64,000 nucleotides of DNA from Nelumbo lutea. Taxonomy: Eukaryota; Streptophyta; Magnoliopsida; Proteales; Nelumbonaceae. The stretch covers positions 43,804,222-43,868,221 of the forward strand of contig JAKGHH010000002.1 in assembly GCA_022828595.1 (NCBI GenBank), written 5' to 3'. The notes under the pieces are model-generated. The model saw only the letters and a list, made by a program, of their open reading frames with translations. It was not told the DNA's origin and did no database searches. Position 1 is the first letter of the stretch; each line of letters opens with the position of its first letter. Below, piece by piece: positions 33,069 through 44,200 of this stretch. Both the position numbers and the translations under genes were made by a program.

Positions 33069-33331
33069 GATATGTATCGTATCGTGGACTTTCCAATACG
33101 CCCCTACAAGGGATGCTTCGAGGTTTAATTGGTTTAGGGGGTAGATAGGCCTTAAATTGACCTCTCTAAAACAAGTTTAGAAAAAAAACTAAAATAAAAA
33201 AGAGAAATGAGCTTCGATAAAGGCCAATATGTCCCTACTGGCGTATCAATTGTATCGATATTTTGAACCTTGAGAATAGCTCCATAGCGTCCAAAATTTA
33301 GGAGACCTCTCTTTGATTGTAAAGTTCAATA

Positions 33332-33574
33332 CAAGGTTCAAAATATCGATATAGCCGATATGCTAGTAAGGGTGTATCAGCTTGTATTGAAGCTCATTTC
33401 CCCTTTTTTTAAAGTTTTTTTTTAAACCTTGTCCAAAGGGGTCGGTTTAAGGCTTGTCTACCCCCTGAAGTGTGTTAAACCCCAAAACACCCCCTAGAGG
33501 AGTGTATTAGGAAGCCCCCAATACGATACATATCAATTGATACAGCTTGATACATATCAAAATTTCAAACCTTG
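33332..33574. mobile_element. hAT MITE, 243 bp, CAAGGTTCAAA family
   Basis: The ends are CAAGGTTCAAAATATCGATA and AAATTTCAAACCTTG. The flanks GTTCAATA (33324-33331) / ATTTAATA (33575-33582) match 6 of 8. It sits about 60 bp from the right end of the split copy, in the same LINE. Confidence 0.78.
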
Positions 33575-34090
33575 ATTTAATAGCGTGGATTTTTTGGCAA
33601 TGCTACAATCAATTGAACCTCAGGTACAAAGTAAAGATTCAAGATGGTGCAAAGAATCTAGAAATGACCTATTCTTAGTCAAATCTTTCTACAAGTCTTT
33701 GTCAAGGTCAAATGGAAAAAATTTAGGTTCAAAAGGCATCTAGGGAAACCCCATCCCCCTAATGGTGGAAGCTTTTGCTTGGATAGTGGTATTGGATAGC
33801 ATATTGATTAAACCATCTTCAAGGCAGAGGCTTTCACTTAGCTAGCAAATTTCCTTGTGAGAATGCTGAGAAAAATGTCTTTCATTTGCTTGAGTGCCTC
33901 TTCTCCAAGTTCATTTGGGTTTCTTCTTTATGCTCTTCAGGGCTGGTGGGTGGTATCCCAATTTGACCCGAGTTGCATTCTTTTGTAGTTTGTTGAGAAT
34001 TATAAAAAAAGAAATAAAAGAATATTTTATGAGAAGGGTCACTCAAGGGAATATATCACACTTTTATAAGGCAAAAGAATTATAGATTAG

Positions 34091-34581
34091 ATTCTCATTT
34101 TCACAAAGGAAGACCTTAATTCTGGATTTTGGAACACTTTGCAATTGGCCTAATTGGCTTCCTTTGTTTGGCTTATATTTTTTTCCCTCTTTCTTCTTAG
34201 TGTATCTTTGCCTTTTTCTCTACTCTCCTTTGTATCTAGTGATATCTCATCACTATCAGATGTACTTGTTTCTTCTATTAATAAATTTTCTTCTTTATTT
34301 ACTACCCCAAAAAAAATGGGGAACATGTTTGTAACAAAACTTCTTCACACTTTGTATTGTATAAAATTTTGTGTATTAAGTCCAATCTAACCATCCACTA
34401 GTAAAGAGGAATAATCCTCCCATACTAGAATATTGTGTTGTGCATATAGTCCATGCTAACCATCCACTGGTAAAGAGCAATAATCCTCTCGAACTAGTCT
34501 TACAATATGAATATCACAAGAGTGAAAGCAATTTCCCAATGAATACATACAATTGCATCTTAGCAATACAAGCAAAACAAA
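34091..34581. other. Intergenic, nothing recognised
   Basis: It contains a short repeated phrase (CCATCCACT(A/G)GTAAAGAG at about 34392 and 34453). No ORF or termini. Confidence 0.35.
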
Positions 34582-34590
34582 AAGTAATAA

Positions 34591-36056
34591 GATAAATTTC
34601 TTAAACTACCCCTGTAGTTTAGTTAATTGACCAACTCTACTCATAGTATTTTCGTATTGTCTTATTTAAAGTACCCTTATTGTTAAGATCCTTATTGTTC
34701 CTTGTCTTCAGTCTAGATTTATCAGAATCTTGACCGGTTTCTCCTCCGTCAATCGTCACGCTGCTCTTCAGATTCAACGTATGAATTCGAAACCCCTCTT
34801 CTTCTCTCTTTCTCGCTTTTGAGTTTGTTGGTTTCTTTATTGCACTAATAAAAGAGATGGAAGAGTGGTATGACAAAGCTCAACAAAGGAAGCAATGAGA
34901 GTTTCATTCAGTTCTTTATGGTCATTGCAAAAGGGTAGTAGCAATAACACTCACCGTCGCAAGAGAGGTAAACACGGACAGCCTAATCTCATCATTTCTT
35001 TGCCTCTGCTGAAGAGTGATGAATCACTGAAACCCCTTGGTTCAACTAGAACCCGAATCTGGTTACCGGTGTCATCGCCTATCTGGATAAGCATAGACAA
35101 CTTGAAGAAGTTGAAGCCTAATTTTCAAAGGCTTTCTTTCTCTCTCTGCTCTTCTCTGTTGTCGCCGTCGTCGGATGTCCCTAATGTCTGCTCTGCTCTT
35201 CGTGGAGGGGTGTACTGTAGTGGATTGACAATCAAGTAATCTGGACAAGCCGTCACGATTGACGACCACCACATATGCGTTGGTTTCCACAAAGTTGTTT
35301 TCTTGAGCAATGGGCAGAGCGGCATCCATAGCACCTTTCGGAGTTTTCTTCTGAGTCAGGGTTACAACGAATGTATAACCAATGGACCTTACAGAGAAGA
35401 TTCCTGACAATGGAAGCTGCAGTACCGTTTCATTCTCCCCAGAACAAGACAGCTAGGACCCGGGAAAATCACAAATATTTGGCTATTGACCTCTTAGCGA
35501 GAATGGGAATTTGACAGTAGGGTCACAATATTTGCACCATAAGTATTGGCTTCGCCCAAGACTTGTTGCAGCTGTACATAAATGGCTAGAGCCATCTCCG
35601 ATGGTCCACCGTTGACCTCAAAGGATTAAGGCTCTTATTTTAGAATTTAAATATCAACCAATTTACTACACTTATTTGTCTTTCAACACTATTTCATTAC
35701 AATAGAAACGTGCTTAATTTGAACCAAATGGGGATGGGGATGAATATAGACTAATCCTTTGGTTTTTCTTAGTGTCTCCTTGTGTTCTCTCATTCGCCGA
35801 GCTTTATTTTTTTTCGTAAAATAACATTTCAGACAAGAAAACAACAAGTCAGTGTTGCAGAGCGAGATGGCGCGTCGAATGATTTCTTCATCGATTGGGT
35901 TTTATTTAAAAAATTCAAAGAATAATGAAGGGTAAATTTAATATTTAGTTTCTTTCCTTTAGTATTTACCAGCAATTTCAATTGTCAAAACAGAAAAGAT
36001 ACACAATAAGAATAGAATTAGTCAATTAGCTAAACATAATTTAAAAAATTTGCCCA
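34591..36056. mobile_element. Long-TIR Mutator-like element, 1.47 kb, coding-like interior
   Basis: The left arm AAATTTCTTAAACTACC...GTTTAGTTAATTGACCAA is answered by the inverse TTGGTCAATTAGCTAAAC-like right arm near 36018-36055. The flanks AAGTAATAA (34582-34590) / AAACAATAA (36057-36065) match 7 of 9. The interior (34730-35640) has gene-like composition on both strands with frames of 70-114 codons, none recognised. Shares its termini but not its interior with 48849-50611. A Pack-MULE-type capture is possible. Confidence 0.65.
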
Positions 36057-36065
36057 AAACAATAA

Positions 36066-38211
36066 ATATACTGATAAATCTAACCATACAATTGCATCGT
36101 TTAAATGTACACTACAACGGAACTAACAAACTTTGCCTCCTTGACCAGCCTGAGTAAATGATGGATGGGCAAGTTTCTGGGTGGATCAAGGCTGAGCATT
36201 ATTGCTGATTTACATTTTAGCCACCACCACCAGAGGTGCATCTGTACAATGACCCCATCTATGTTGTATTTGCTACTACAATGACCTTTGATCCATTTTA
36301 TAAGTTCCCTTTTTGATTTTTCGTTTTTCCAGTATCTACATATGAAAGAGTCTGCAAAACCAAACCAGCAAACTATCAATACGAACTTAATACAAATCAC
36401 CAAAAAGTCCATTTCCATTCTCATGCCTCTCTCTCACTCTCTCTCTCTCTCAAACAAATAGAAACTAAAAAAACAATGAGAAAAAGGTCAAATGCAACTT
36501 GTCAGTTGTCATAAATGAGTGTCATTGCTATTTTACCCCTTTTTGTCTTTCTGGTTGTGTATGTGCTAATTTCTTATTTTATTTTATTTTCAGAGGAATG
36601 GGGATTGTTTTAGATGGTGAGAGGATGGTTTAGTTTTCCAAATTGTGGCATAAACTTCACCTCCTACCAGCAGAACTTTTTTCTTCTCAAGTGAGGGTAT
36701 TTCACGAACGGAACCAAAACACATACGCTGAAAAGTTTGGTGAAAGGAGTTCATACCATTTCTGATGAAGGGGGCACATTTCTTGTCAAAATGCATCAAG
36801 TGCCCTATATTTTACAGAAAGGGCATTAGTGTTTTTGCCATTTTAATGGAAGCATTTGAGGCCACTAAACACTTGTTTATTTCCTCTCAACTCTTACCTC
36901 TTAAGAAGAATCTTTTAACTTTAAAAGAAAATTGGTTATTTATTTCCTTTTATCTCTTATCTCTTAAAGTGCAATCATACAACCTTTTGTTTTCCAATGA
37001 TACCCCCAAAAAGACCAACAAAAACTCTAATATATGGAGTTAAAATGGATATTTGATAATTTTCAGAATTCAAAATTCAGATTAACATTCAGAGAAAAGA
37101 AAGTTCATCAATACCAATATACCTCTTAATATAATTATTGCAAATTCGGATGTCGGACTTCAGAGTAAACAAACATGCCCTAATTCTGCATTTATCATTC
37201 TTTATTTAAGGACTTATCTCCTTTTTGCTATTAAAAACTCAGTATTCATAGGGGCATTTTAACTGCAAAAAAGAAGATATGTCCTTAAATAATGCTGCAT
37301 TTGACTTATCTCCTTTTTACAATTAAAAAATCAATGTACACAGGGAGTACGGCTTCTGTCAGGGCAACACCCGTTCAAACAGCCTTTATAACCTAAAGCT
37401 TCTATCAGGGCAACACCCATTCGAATAGCCTTTGCAGCCTTGCATTGGTAATATCTCTATACTTGTGTGCTTTATTTCATGGGAAGATATTCCCGATGCA
37501 AGGTTGCAAGATGCGATTGGGACTCGTGCCAAAGCTGATCTCGTTCACAGGGGCATTTTAACTACAAAAAAGAGACGAGTCCTTTAAAACAAGGAATACC
37601 AAATGCAGCCTAAGTGTGATCACCACATTATCAAGAATGTTATGCCCAAACCATCGTCCAATGAAAAATGGTGGTCCAGTTGACTAGGGTACTATGATTC
37701 TATGAAGTCCTAAATACCCACCGGAGCACCTCAGATTTGCATGACATCAATATGAATTATAGAATAAATATAAATGAAAAAACCCATTATTACTCAATGT
37801 TGATCCCAGCTAAAACAGTAGTATTATAGAAAAATTAAGGCTGAAATGATAAGAAATATGTATTCACACATTGGAGATATGACTATCCCAGATTCCGAAG
37901 TACAAGGAAGCGAACATGTCCTACGGCTCTACCCATGACGGGAAAATATAAAAGTTAGAAAGATGATGTCAAATTCAATGAAAGAAATAATGTGTGAGGT
38001 TTGCCAATAAACCCAATAGAGTGAGACAGATCATGCTAATAACCCAACTTAAACAAGCATGTGTTTTTTTTTTCTCTTTTTATAGATTCATAGTAAAATA
38101 AGCCCATGTCAAAATCATAGTTATATTTATCCATGGTTAATCAACACATAAGTAGGGCCTTGGCAGAAAAATCTTACCCACCCTAGATGCTTATTCCTTC
38201 AGACATGCAAA
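36066..38211. other. Intergenic / 3' flank of gene 2
   Basis: No gene recognised. Repeats seen: two related GGGGCATTTTAACT(G/A)CAAAAAAG segments (about 37251 and 37551), a 46-bp tandem repeat at 37352-37440, and a CT microsatellite at about 36427-36450. The 3' UTR of gene 2 should start leftward from 38211. Confidence 0.4.
37352..37440. repeat. Two tandem 43-46 bp copies
   Basis: GCTTCT(G/A)TCAGGGCAACACCC starts at 37352 and 37398. Each copy is followed by (A/G)TTC(A/G)AA(C/T)AGCCTTT. Confidence 0.75.
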
Positions 38212-38285
38212 TCACCTTTCTTCATCCTCAGACTGGGAACTTTTCATAGAATTTGCATCGATCTCCACATGCTGTGGGGCTGCAC
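38212..38285 (-). CDS. Gene 2 exon 2 (terminal, 24 codons with stop)
   Basis: Minus strand: the acceptor CATTTGACTGCAG ends at 38286. GT completes a Gly codon, then AAPQHVEIDANSMKSSQSED and EER, then TGA at 38214-38212. The acidic Ser-rich end fits the C-terminus expected for this family, and the phase matches exon 1 exactly. Too short to show as an ORF. Confidence 0.8.
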
Positions 38286-41200
38286 CTGCAGTCAAATGCA
38301 ATATGTAAGATTGTGATTTGGATGATCATCGGCCTATAAAACACGGAGGCATGATGTATGACACTCTACTTCCTGGAGGCATGAATATAAGCCTCCCATA
38401 AACAAGGAGGCTTAAGAGGAGAATGAAGGGGATCTCTTTTTTTTTTCATTTTCATGAATAATGTATTAGATTTAGGGTCCATTTGGTTTGCAGTTGAAAT
38501 CGGAATTGGAATGGTCTATTCCCATAGACTGTTTAGTTCAGACAGGAATGGAAATGGGAATTGAAATCAACAGAAATGGGATTTCATTCCCAAGAAAGGG
38601 GCACGGAATGACCATTCCATCAAATGGGGCTATGCCATTCCAACAGGAATGGGAATGGGATTCCAATTCCGTTCAACCAAACAGTTGGAATTGGAATGGT
38701 CCAGACCCCTATTCCCATGAATCAAAAGGGGCCTGAGAAGAATGAAGACGCATAAAACTAATCGAAAATCCCCAACACAAAAAACCCAAAATGGGTTTTA
38801 TTAAAAAAAATGTGTTGGGGGATCAGCGATTGGTATCTAGGGGTAGAGCCCTCAGCCCTAACTTTCTTTCGCTTTTATTCCCTTCCCCTTCCTTCTCTTT
38901 CTTTCTTTCTTTCTTTCCCTTCCATTTTCCTTTTTTTATTCTTTGTTTTAACATGAGGTATATGCTTACGCATCATGGCATTAATGACCCTGGCATGCAC
39001 CTCAAGGCATTTTGAGGCATCTCCAGGCATAGAACTCCCACACCTTCCTTTTAAAACATTTTGTTGAAAAACATCAGTATCATTTGACCCTCAAAGCTAA
39101 TAAAATAGTCTTGCACAGCCTAACTAGCAAATTATAGCTAAATAATGGTTTTCCATGGCTCAAACAGCAATAACTCAGTCCCCATTTCAGCAGGAGTCAC
39201 AAGATACAGCGGGCAGCTTATATGCATAGAACATGTTGTAAGATTCTCACAAATGAGTGAGTCCAGCTCTGTCTGCTGCCAGTAATGGAACAATGCTAAG
39301 TATTGATAAAAAAATGGAATAATGCAAGCACATGACCATTTTGTCCCACCAGTTCCTGAACACAATAGATAATGCACATGTGCACAGTGTTCTTTAAAGC
39401 TTAACGTGTCTTAAGAGAGGTGACAAAACTGTGATGTGCCTAGCATTGTATGTAGATCCAGACTCCAAATGACCCAGCTAATCAAACAGATGTTGGGACT
39501 CGAAGGGCTAGATTATCTTTAGCTTGTACAATTAAACCACATGGAATCTATAGGCTAAAAATATCAAATTGAAACAATATGAGATGATCAAAATGCTTCC
39601 GAGAACCTGTGCTATTTATCTTTGAGCCATCCCATTGCCCACACCAAAATCACTTTCAACCACTAAGGCTCAGTTTAGGAAGACTGCAAATACAAAGTTC
39701 AGAAATAGCATAGAGAAGGTTTTGCTGCACATTTTTGTATTTTTACCCTTCCCAAACTGTGCCTAAGGCTGTGTTTGGCTGCAATGCAATAAATTTGTAC
39801 TGATGCAAAACTATGGCAGTGCAAATGATTTGAGTATAAATTCTGATCTATTTTGTTTCAAATTTTAGCTCATTTTATTTGATTGCAGTACAAATGAAGT
39901 AAATTGAGACATGAAGCAGAATACAGTAAAACTCAAATCAAAATTAAATGAGAATTTGCATTTTTTTTCATTTGCACACTTCCATGCATTTATGCTAGTG
40001 CAAATAAAATTGCATTGCAACCAAACACAGCCTAAAAATCTCTATAGTTGATGATTCACCCTATCTCAAGCCAGTCAACACCGGATATAGGAAAAAATGC
40101 CAAACATATCTTCCTGACTATTTTTTTCTTGATAGTTAAATGTGTAGCTTTATTAATTATGATAAAAGAATGTCATTACACAAGAGGTTTTGTCCTTTCC
40201 TTAGGCTAGTCCTTACCACCTAGCCTAATCCCACCCATTACCATTACAATAGTACTTGCAATTAGTGCTGTCAATGGGCTGGTATGGTTCAGGACAGTAC
40301 CAGTCCCGAACTGACCAATAGAGGCTTGAGGGATTTTAAATGGCTAAAAAAGGAACCTAACTCAAAGTTCATTTCATCTTCTTTTGCTAATGACTTTGAT
40401 TGGGACTTAGGTTTTTGACGAGGCTTGAGGGGTTCTGAATGGCATGAGGTTATTGTTTTTTTTTACCACTAACTCATAAAAAGATTTTATTAATTTTAAA
40501 AGAAAGCAGAGAAACAAAACATTGTGAAAAATACAGAAGACACCAAATGTCTAAAACACCCCTGAACATATTACAGCTGAGCCTAAAACATACTCTGTCT
40601 TGCTTAGCTTGACCATCTGCCAGACTATTGGCAGATCTTCTAATCCAATTAACCTGAATAAACATGCCCGTAGAGAGCCACCTGAAACGCCCAAGGACAT
40701 TCCTTAGATGCCAAGATACTCCTCCCTTCTTGAGCCATTCTACTACTATTTTGGAGTCGCCTTCAATAACTAATCTTTCGATACCCAATAAAAACAGCAG
40801 CCAATAATTCTGCAGATGCCACATCACCTTGCTCAATTGGACCTGAGAAGAAAGCATGTATATTTCCTTCCTCATCTCTGATTACATTTCCAATTATGAG
40901 GGGCTAGGATTGTCCACACAACTCCCATCGAAATTCAACTTCAGCCAGCCACTTGATGGAGGCGACCAGTCCACTGTAGCTATCTGTCTTCTAAGGAAGC
41001 AACTATAGCCCCCTAAGATCTGAAGAAACCATTGACCTGAAAGTCTGAAAACAGATCCAAAGTTTTAACCCCAATGAGCTACCATAGGGTAATGATTTCG
41101 ATTAAGGCTTCCTTATTCCTTTCTTTATCCCCAAATATTCCTGAATTTCTTTCCTCCCAAACTGTCCAAACTACTGCTGCCCTGGTACATCTCCACATAA

Positions 41201-44200
41201 GCCTGCCTCTTCTATTTGTGCAACTGCAATTTGAAGGGCTTAACAATCCTGTTGTTACTTGAGAATGTTGTTTAGACCCCTCTTAGCCAAATAGAAGGGG
41301 GTATGGACCCCTACCTAAGGGCTCCTTTTCTTTTGCCTTTTTTTTTTCGGGCCCTTTGTTCCTTTGGCATAGTTTCTCATTTCCCTGTTTGCGGAACCTG
41401 TTATAGATTGCTATCCATTTTTTAAGTCCTTCTGATACAACTAGTAAAATCCTTCAAAATAATCCTTGGCAAGCACCATTTTACCTTGAAGACCCCCCAT
41501 CTCAAGTGCATTATAGGCATTTTATGAGAATGGGTGCCACTGATTTCCAGATGGTGTTTTCTCTGTCAAGTCTTTGGTTTCCAAACTTTGTAGAATGGAT
41601 GCCACTGATTTCCCTTGTCATCAGGTCTGGAATCCCACTAGCCCATCTAAATCCAACTTTCTAGTATGGACTATGGTTCTGAATAAATGTCTGTCTAGAG
41701 CTAATCTTGTGAGAAGGGGCATTCAGCTTTGGGACCTTTCGTGCAGTCTGTGTGGGAACAATTCTGAAACTACTGATCATCTGTGCATTCACTGCCCGTT
41801 TTCTTCTCAGCTGTGGAATCACTTCTTCAGCTCTATGAACTTAAAATGGGCTATGCCAAGTTCGGTAAAGGAACTTTTGTGTTGCTGGAATATTAATGGG
41901 CTTAACAAGAAAAGAAAGATAGTGTGGAAGACTATTCCTAGTTCTGTTTTATGGTCCATCTGGTCTGAGAGGAACCGTAGGCTTTTCTGTAATAAGGCTT
42001 CAAGTCTTGAAGAGTTAATCCAGAAAGCTGTGGGCAAATTAATCTCTTGGGTGTCAGTCTCTGAGGAGTTCAGAAATTGTAATTTGTCTGTTGTTTTTCA
42101 TTCCAGTTCTTGGTGGAATATGTAATTGCTGAATTGTTCGGTCGGCCTTTCTGGGACTGATCTCAGCTTGTTTGTGTAGCTTTTGATTCAATAAATATTG
42201 CGTTACCTTTTTCAATATATATATATGAACTCATGTTGTAAGAATATGTGGTTTGACATTTCTCATCTTGATACTCACCAGTGAGTATGAGTTCAATGTT
42301 CAATTGCAAACTCACAAGAGATTTGTACAAACTACAAAGGTTAAGGAAAGTTCCCCATACATCGAAAGTGTGCATTCATGTTTCTTTAGCTCCTTATTTC
42401 CAAATTATAAGAAACCATATAAGTTCAATAGTAGAATATCATCCATTTCAATGAACTTTAATATCAGATATCTCAAAAATAAACAAGAGGATCTTCAATA
42501 TGGTACCACAAGCCCATGGCTGAAAATTTATCCAGTACTACATTCCATTAGCAAAACCATATCTTTGAAGACAACACGCTTTGCTCAAGTGCCATTCTGG
42601 ATTGCAACTCCTCTAGATAATATTGAGGGTCACACTTTTGCCATGTTTGTCTTCAAAGATTGAATACTAATGGTGAACAAAGGCCAATAGAGCCCTCCTT
42701 TTGAAGAATGAAGCATCACCAAAATAAGGATGATGACATGACAAAATGCACATGAGGTTTTCTGGTGAGCAGGAAGCCAGGAAGTAATGTATAGTAGTGT
42801 ATCAAAAACAGTAACCTATAGTAATATTATTGAGAACAAGGTGGAGCACTTAAAGAAGAAATCCTGGGATTCCCCCATCAAAAAATAGAAATCATGGGAT
42901 TCCAAGGAAAAGCATCACCAAATACAATCCAACCTACTACATGGAACTGCTGATCGAGAGAGAGAGACCTACTACACGGAAGTCATGAAGAGGTTGAAGG
43001 GCTCCTTGTGTGGAAATTGTGGATTAGGTCCACTCTGCAATTCCTAGCCTTCTGAAAAGTTTAGCATGTGGGAAATCATTAATTAAGACTGATAACATCA
43101 TCCCCATTTTCAAACCCTTTTTCTTGCTAGAATAGTAAGGTGGTGGTGGTTGTAGAAACGTGGGATAACGGAGAGTTTGCGACCAGAATCTTACCAGACA
43201 GAACATATTTTCCCTTTTCTTTTCTTGTATTCATTTTTTTTTCTTTCTCTCTTTTTTTGAGCGGGTATAGGCATTAAAAGACCAAGAAAATAATACAAGA
43301 AAAAAAAAAGGCAGTGTACACTAAAGGACTATACACTGGGAATTTACAAAATAAACAGGACACTACAAAGCTTTTGTCCCCCCCCAAAGGTTTTCTTTAA
43401 CAAAAAGGGAATGCCCCAAAACTTGTTGTGGAGTCCCAACCAAGATTACAGCATTCCTTTAACCTTCCTTAACACTACCTCTTTAGTTTTCCACGTGTTC
43501 TCAAAGATACAGGCATTCCTTTCAACCCAAATGGCCCAAAAGACTGTCAAAGGCACCATATGCCAAGCAATAGACCCCGTTCTGCATAGACCATACTGCT
43601 GCTGTCTGTGAAGAAAATTGACCACTGACTCTGGCCAGCATCCTTCCACTTCAAAATAAAATTACCCACATTGCAAGCTTCATAGCAAAACTATAATATG
43701 GAAAAACATGATTCACCGATTTCTCATCTATATTGCACAGAACACATAGGCAGTTCTTATTGTCACTCCTCTTCTCATCAGATTGTCAGTGGCAAGGCAC
43801 TTGTTTAAAGAGGGCAGCCAAACCAAGAAAGCAATCTTAGATGGAGCTGCAGAATTAAAAACCCATGAGGCAATAAAATTGGATGGAGTTTCTGAGAGCT
43901 TGTAGAATGATCTAGTAGAGAAATATCCAGGTATCTTCCACCTCCACTCTCTCACATCCAGCTGGTTTTGCTTGGGCACAACTTGCTTCAACTTTTGCAT
44001 CAAATTCATTACAGTCTCCAACTAGACAACATATAGGTAAGTAAAATAAAAGAGAACCTCGGAAGTAGCAAGAGTTTGCAAGTCCAATTCGCCACCTATA
44101 GATGAACCAATTAACCAAGTGAAGCTAATAAACTTCAGCTAAGGAGAACAGGGACTAGCATAAGCATTCACATCGAACCATATTTTATGGTTGTTGTGTT

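Larger units (their letters stand above)
29801..33272. mobile_element. hAT MITE (CAAGGTTCAAA family) split by an LTR retrotransposon
   Basis: The left piece 29801-29821 is CAAGGTTTGAAATTTTGATAC. The right piece 33069-33272 ends TGTATCGATATTTTGAACCTTG. The flanking 8-mers are identical: AGAATAGC at 29793-29800 and 33273-33280. Everything from 29822 to 33068 is the later LTR element. Confidence 0.88.
29200..34090 (+). pseudogene. LINE fragment (RT end and zinc-binding region) split by four insertions
   Basis: Plus-strand pieces in LINE order: the RT end (LSNLSVYYLSLLKAPS near 29295-29345), a VVSFKYGF-like piece near 29485, then GDGSIIKF near 29745-29770. After the insertions come KSFYKSLSRSNGK near 33685-33720, an EAFAWIVVLDSILI piece near 33765-33805 and a Cys/His block (FPCENAEKNVFHLLECLFSKFIW) to about 33915. 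Interrupted by a Tourist MITE (29617-29735), a hAT MITE (29801-33272) that itself holds an LTR element, and another hAT MITE (33332-33574). Confidence 0.7.

Noticed and set aside
35072..35410. 112-codon minus-strand ORF and the 114-codon plus-strand ORF overlapping it
   Set aside because: Both lie in the MULE-like element interior and neither has a recognised domain. They may be captured exon pieces but cannot be called genes.
36101..36424. 107-codon minus-strand ORF with a Trp run
   Set aside because: Only a vague likeness to a LINE RNase H start (IDG). No second motif or 3' tail, so left uncalled.
39138..39377. 79-codon minus-strand ORF as a middle exon of gene 2
   Set aside because: Exons 1 and 2 of gene 2 join in phase without it. 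It has no plausible acceptor/donor pair keeping the frame and no recognisable domain.
41574..42125. Longest plus-strand ORF near 42 kb (183 aa) as a host gene
   Set aside because: It is the zinc-binding tail of a LINE reverse transcriptase (CX2C...HX4C, WNPxxPSKxNFLVW) with a LINE 3' end after it.
42253..42663. 136-codon plus-strand ORF
   Set aside because: No domain, no splice or promoter context, inside the gene 2 intron on the opposite strand. Composition is like the surrounding noncoding DNA.
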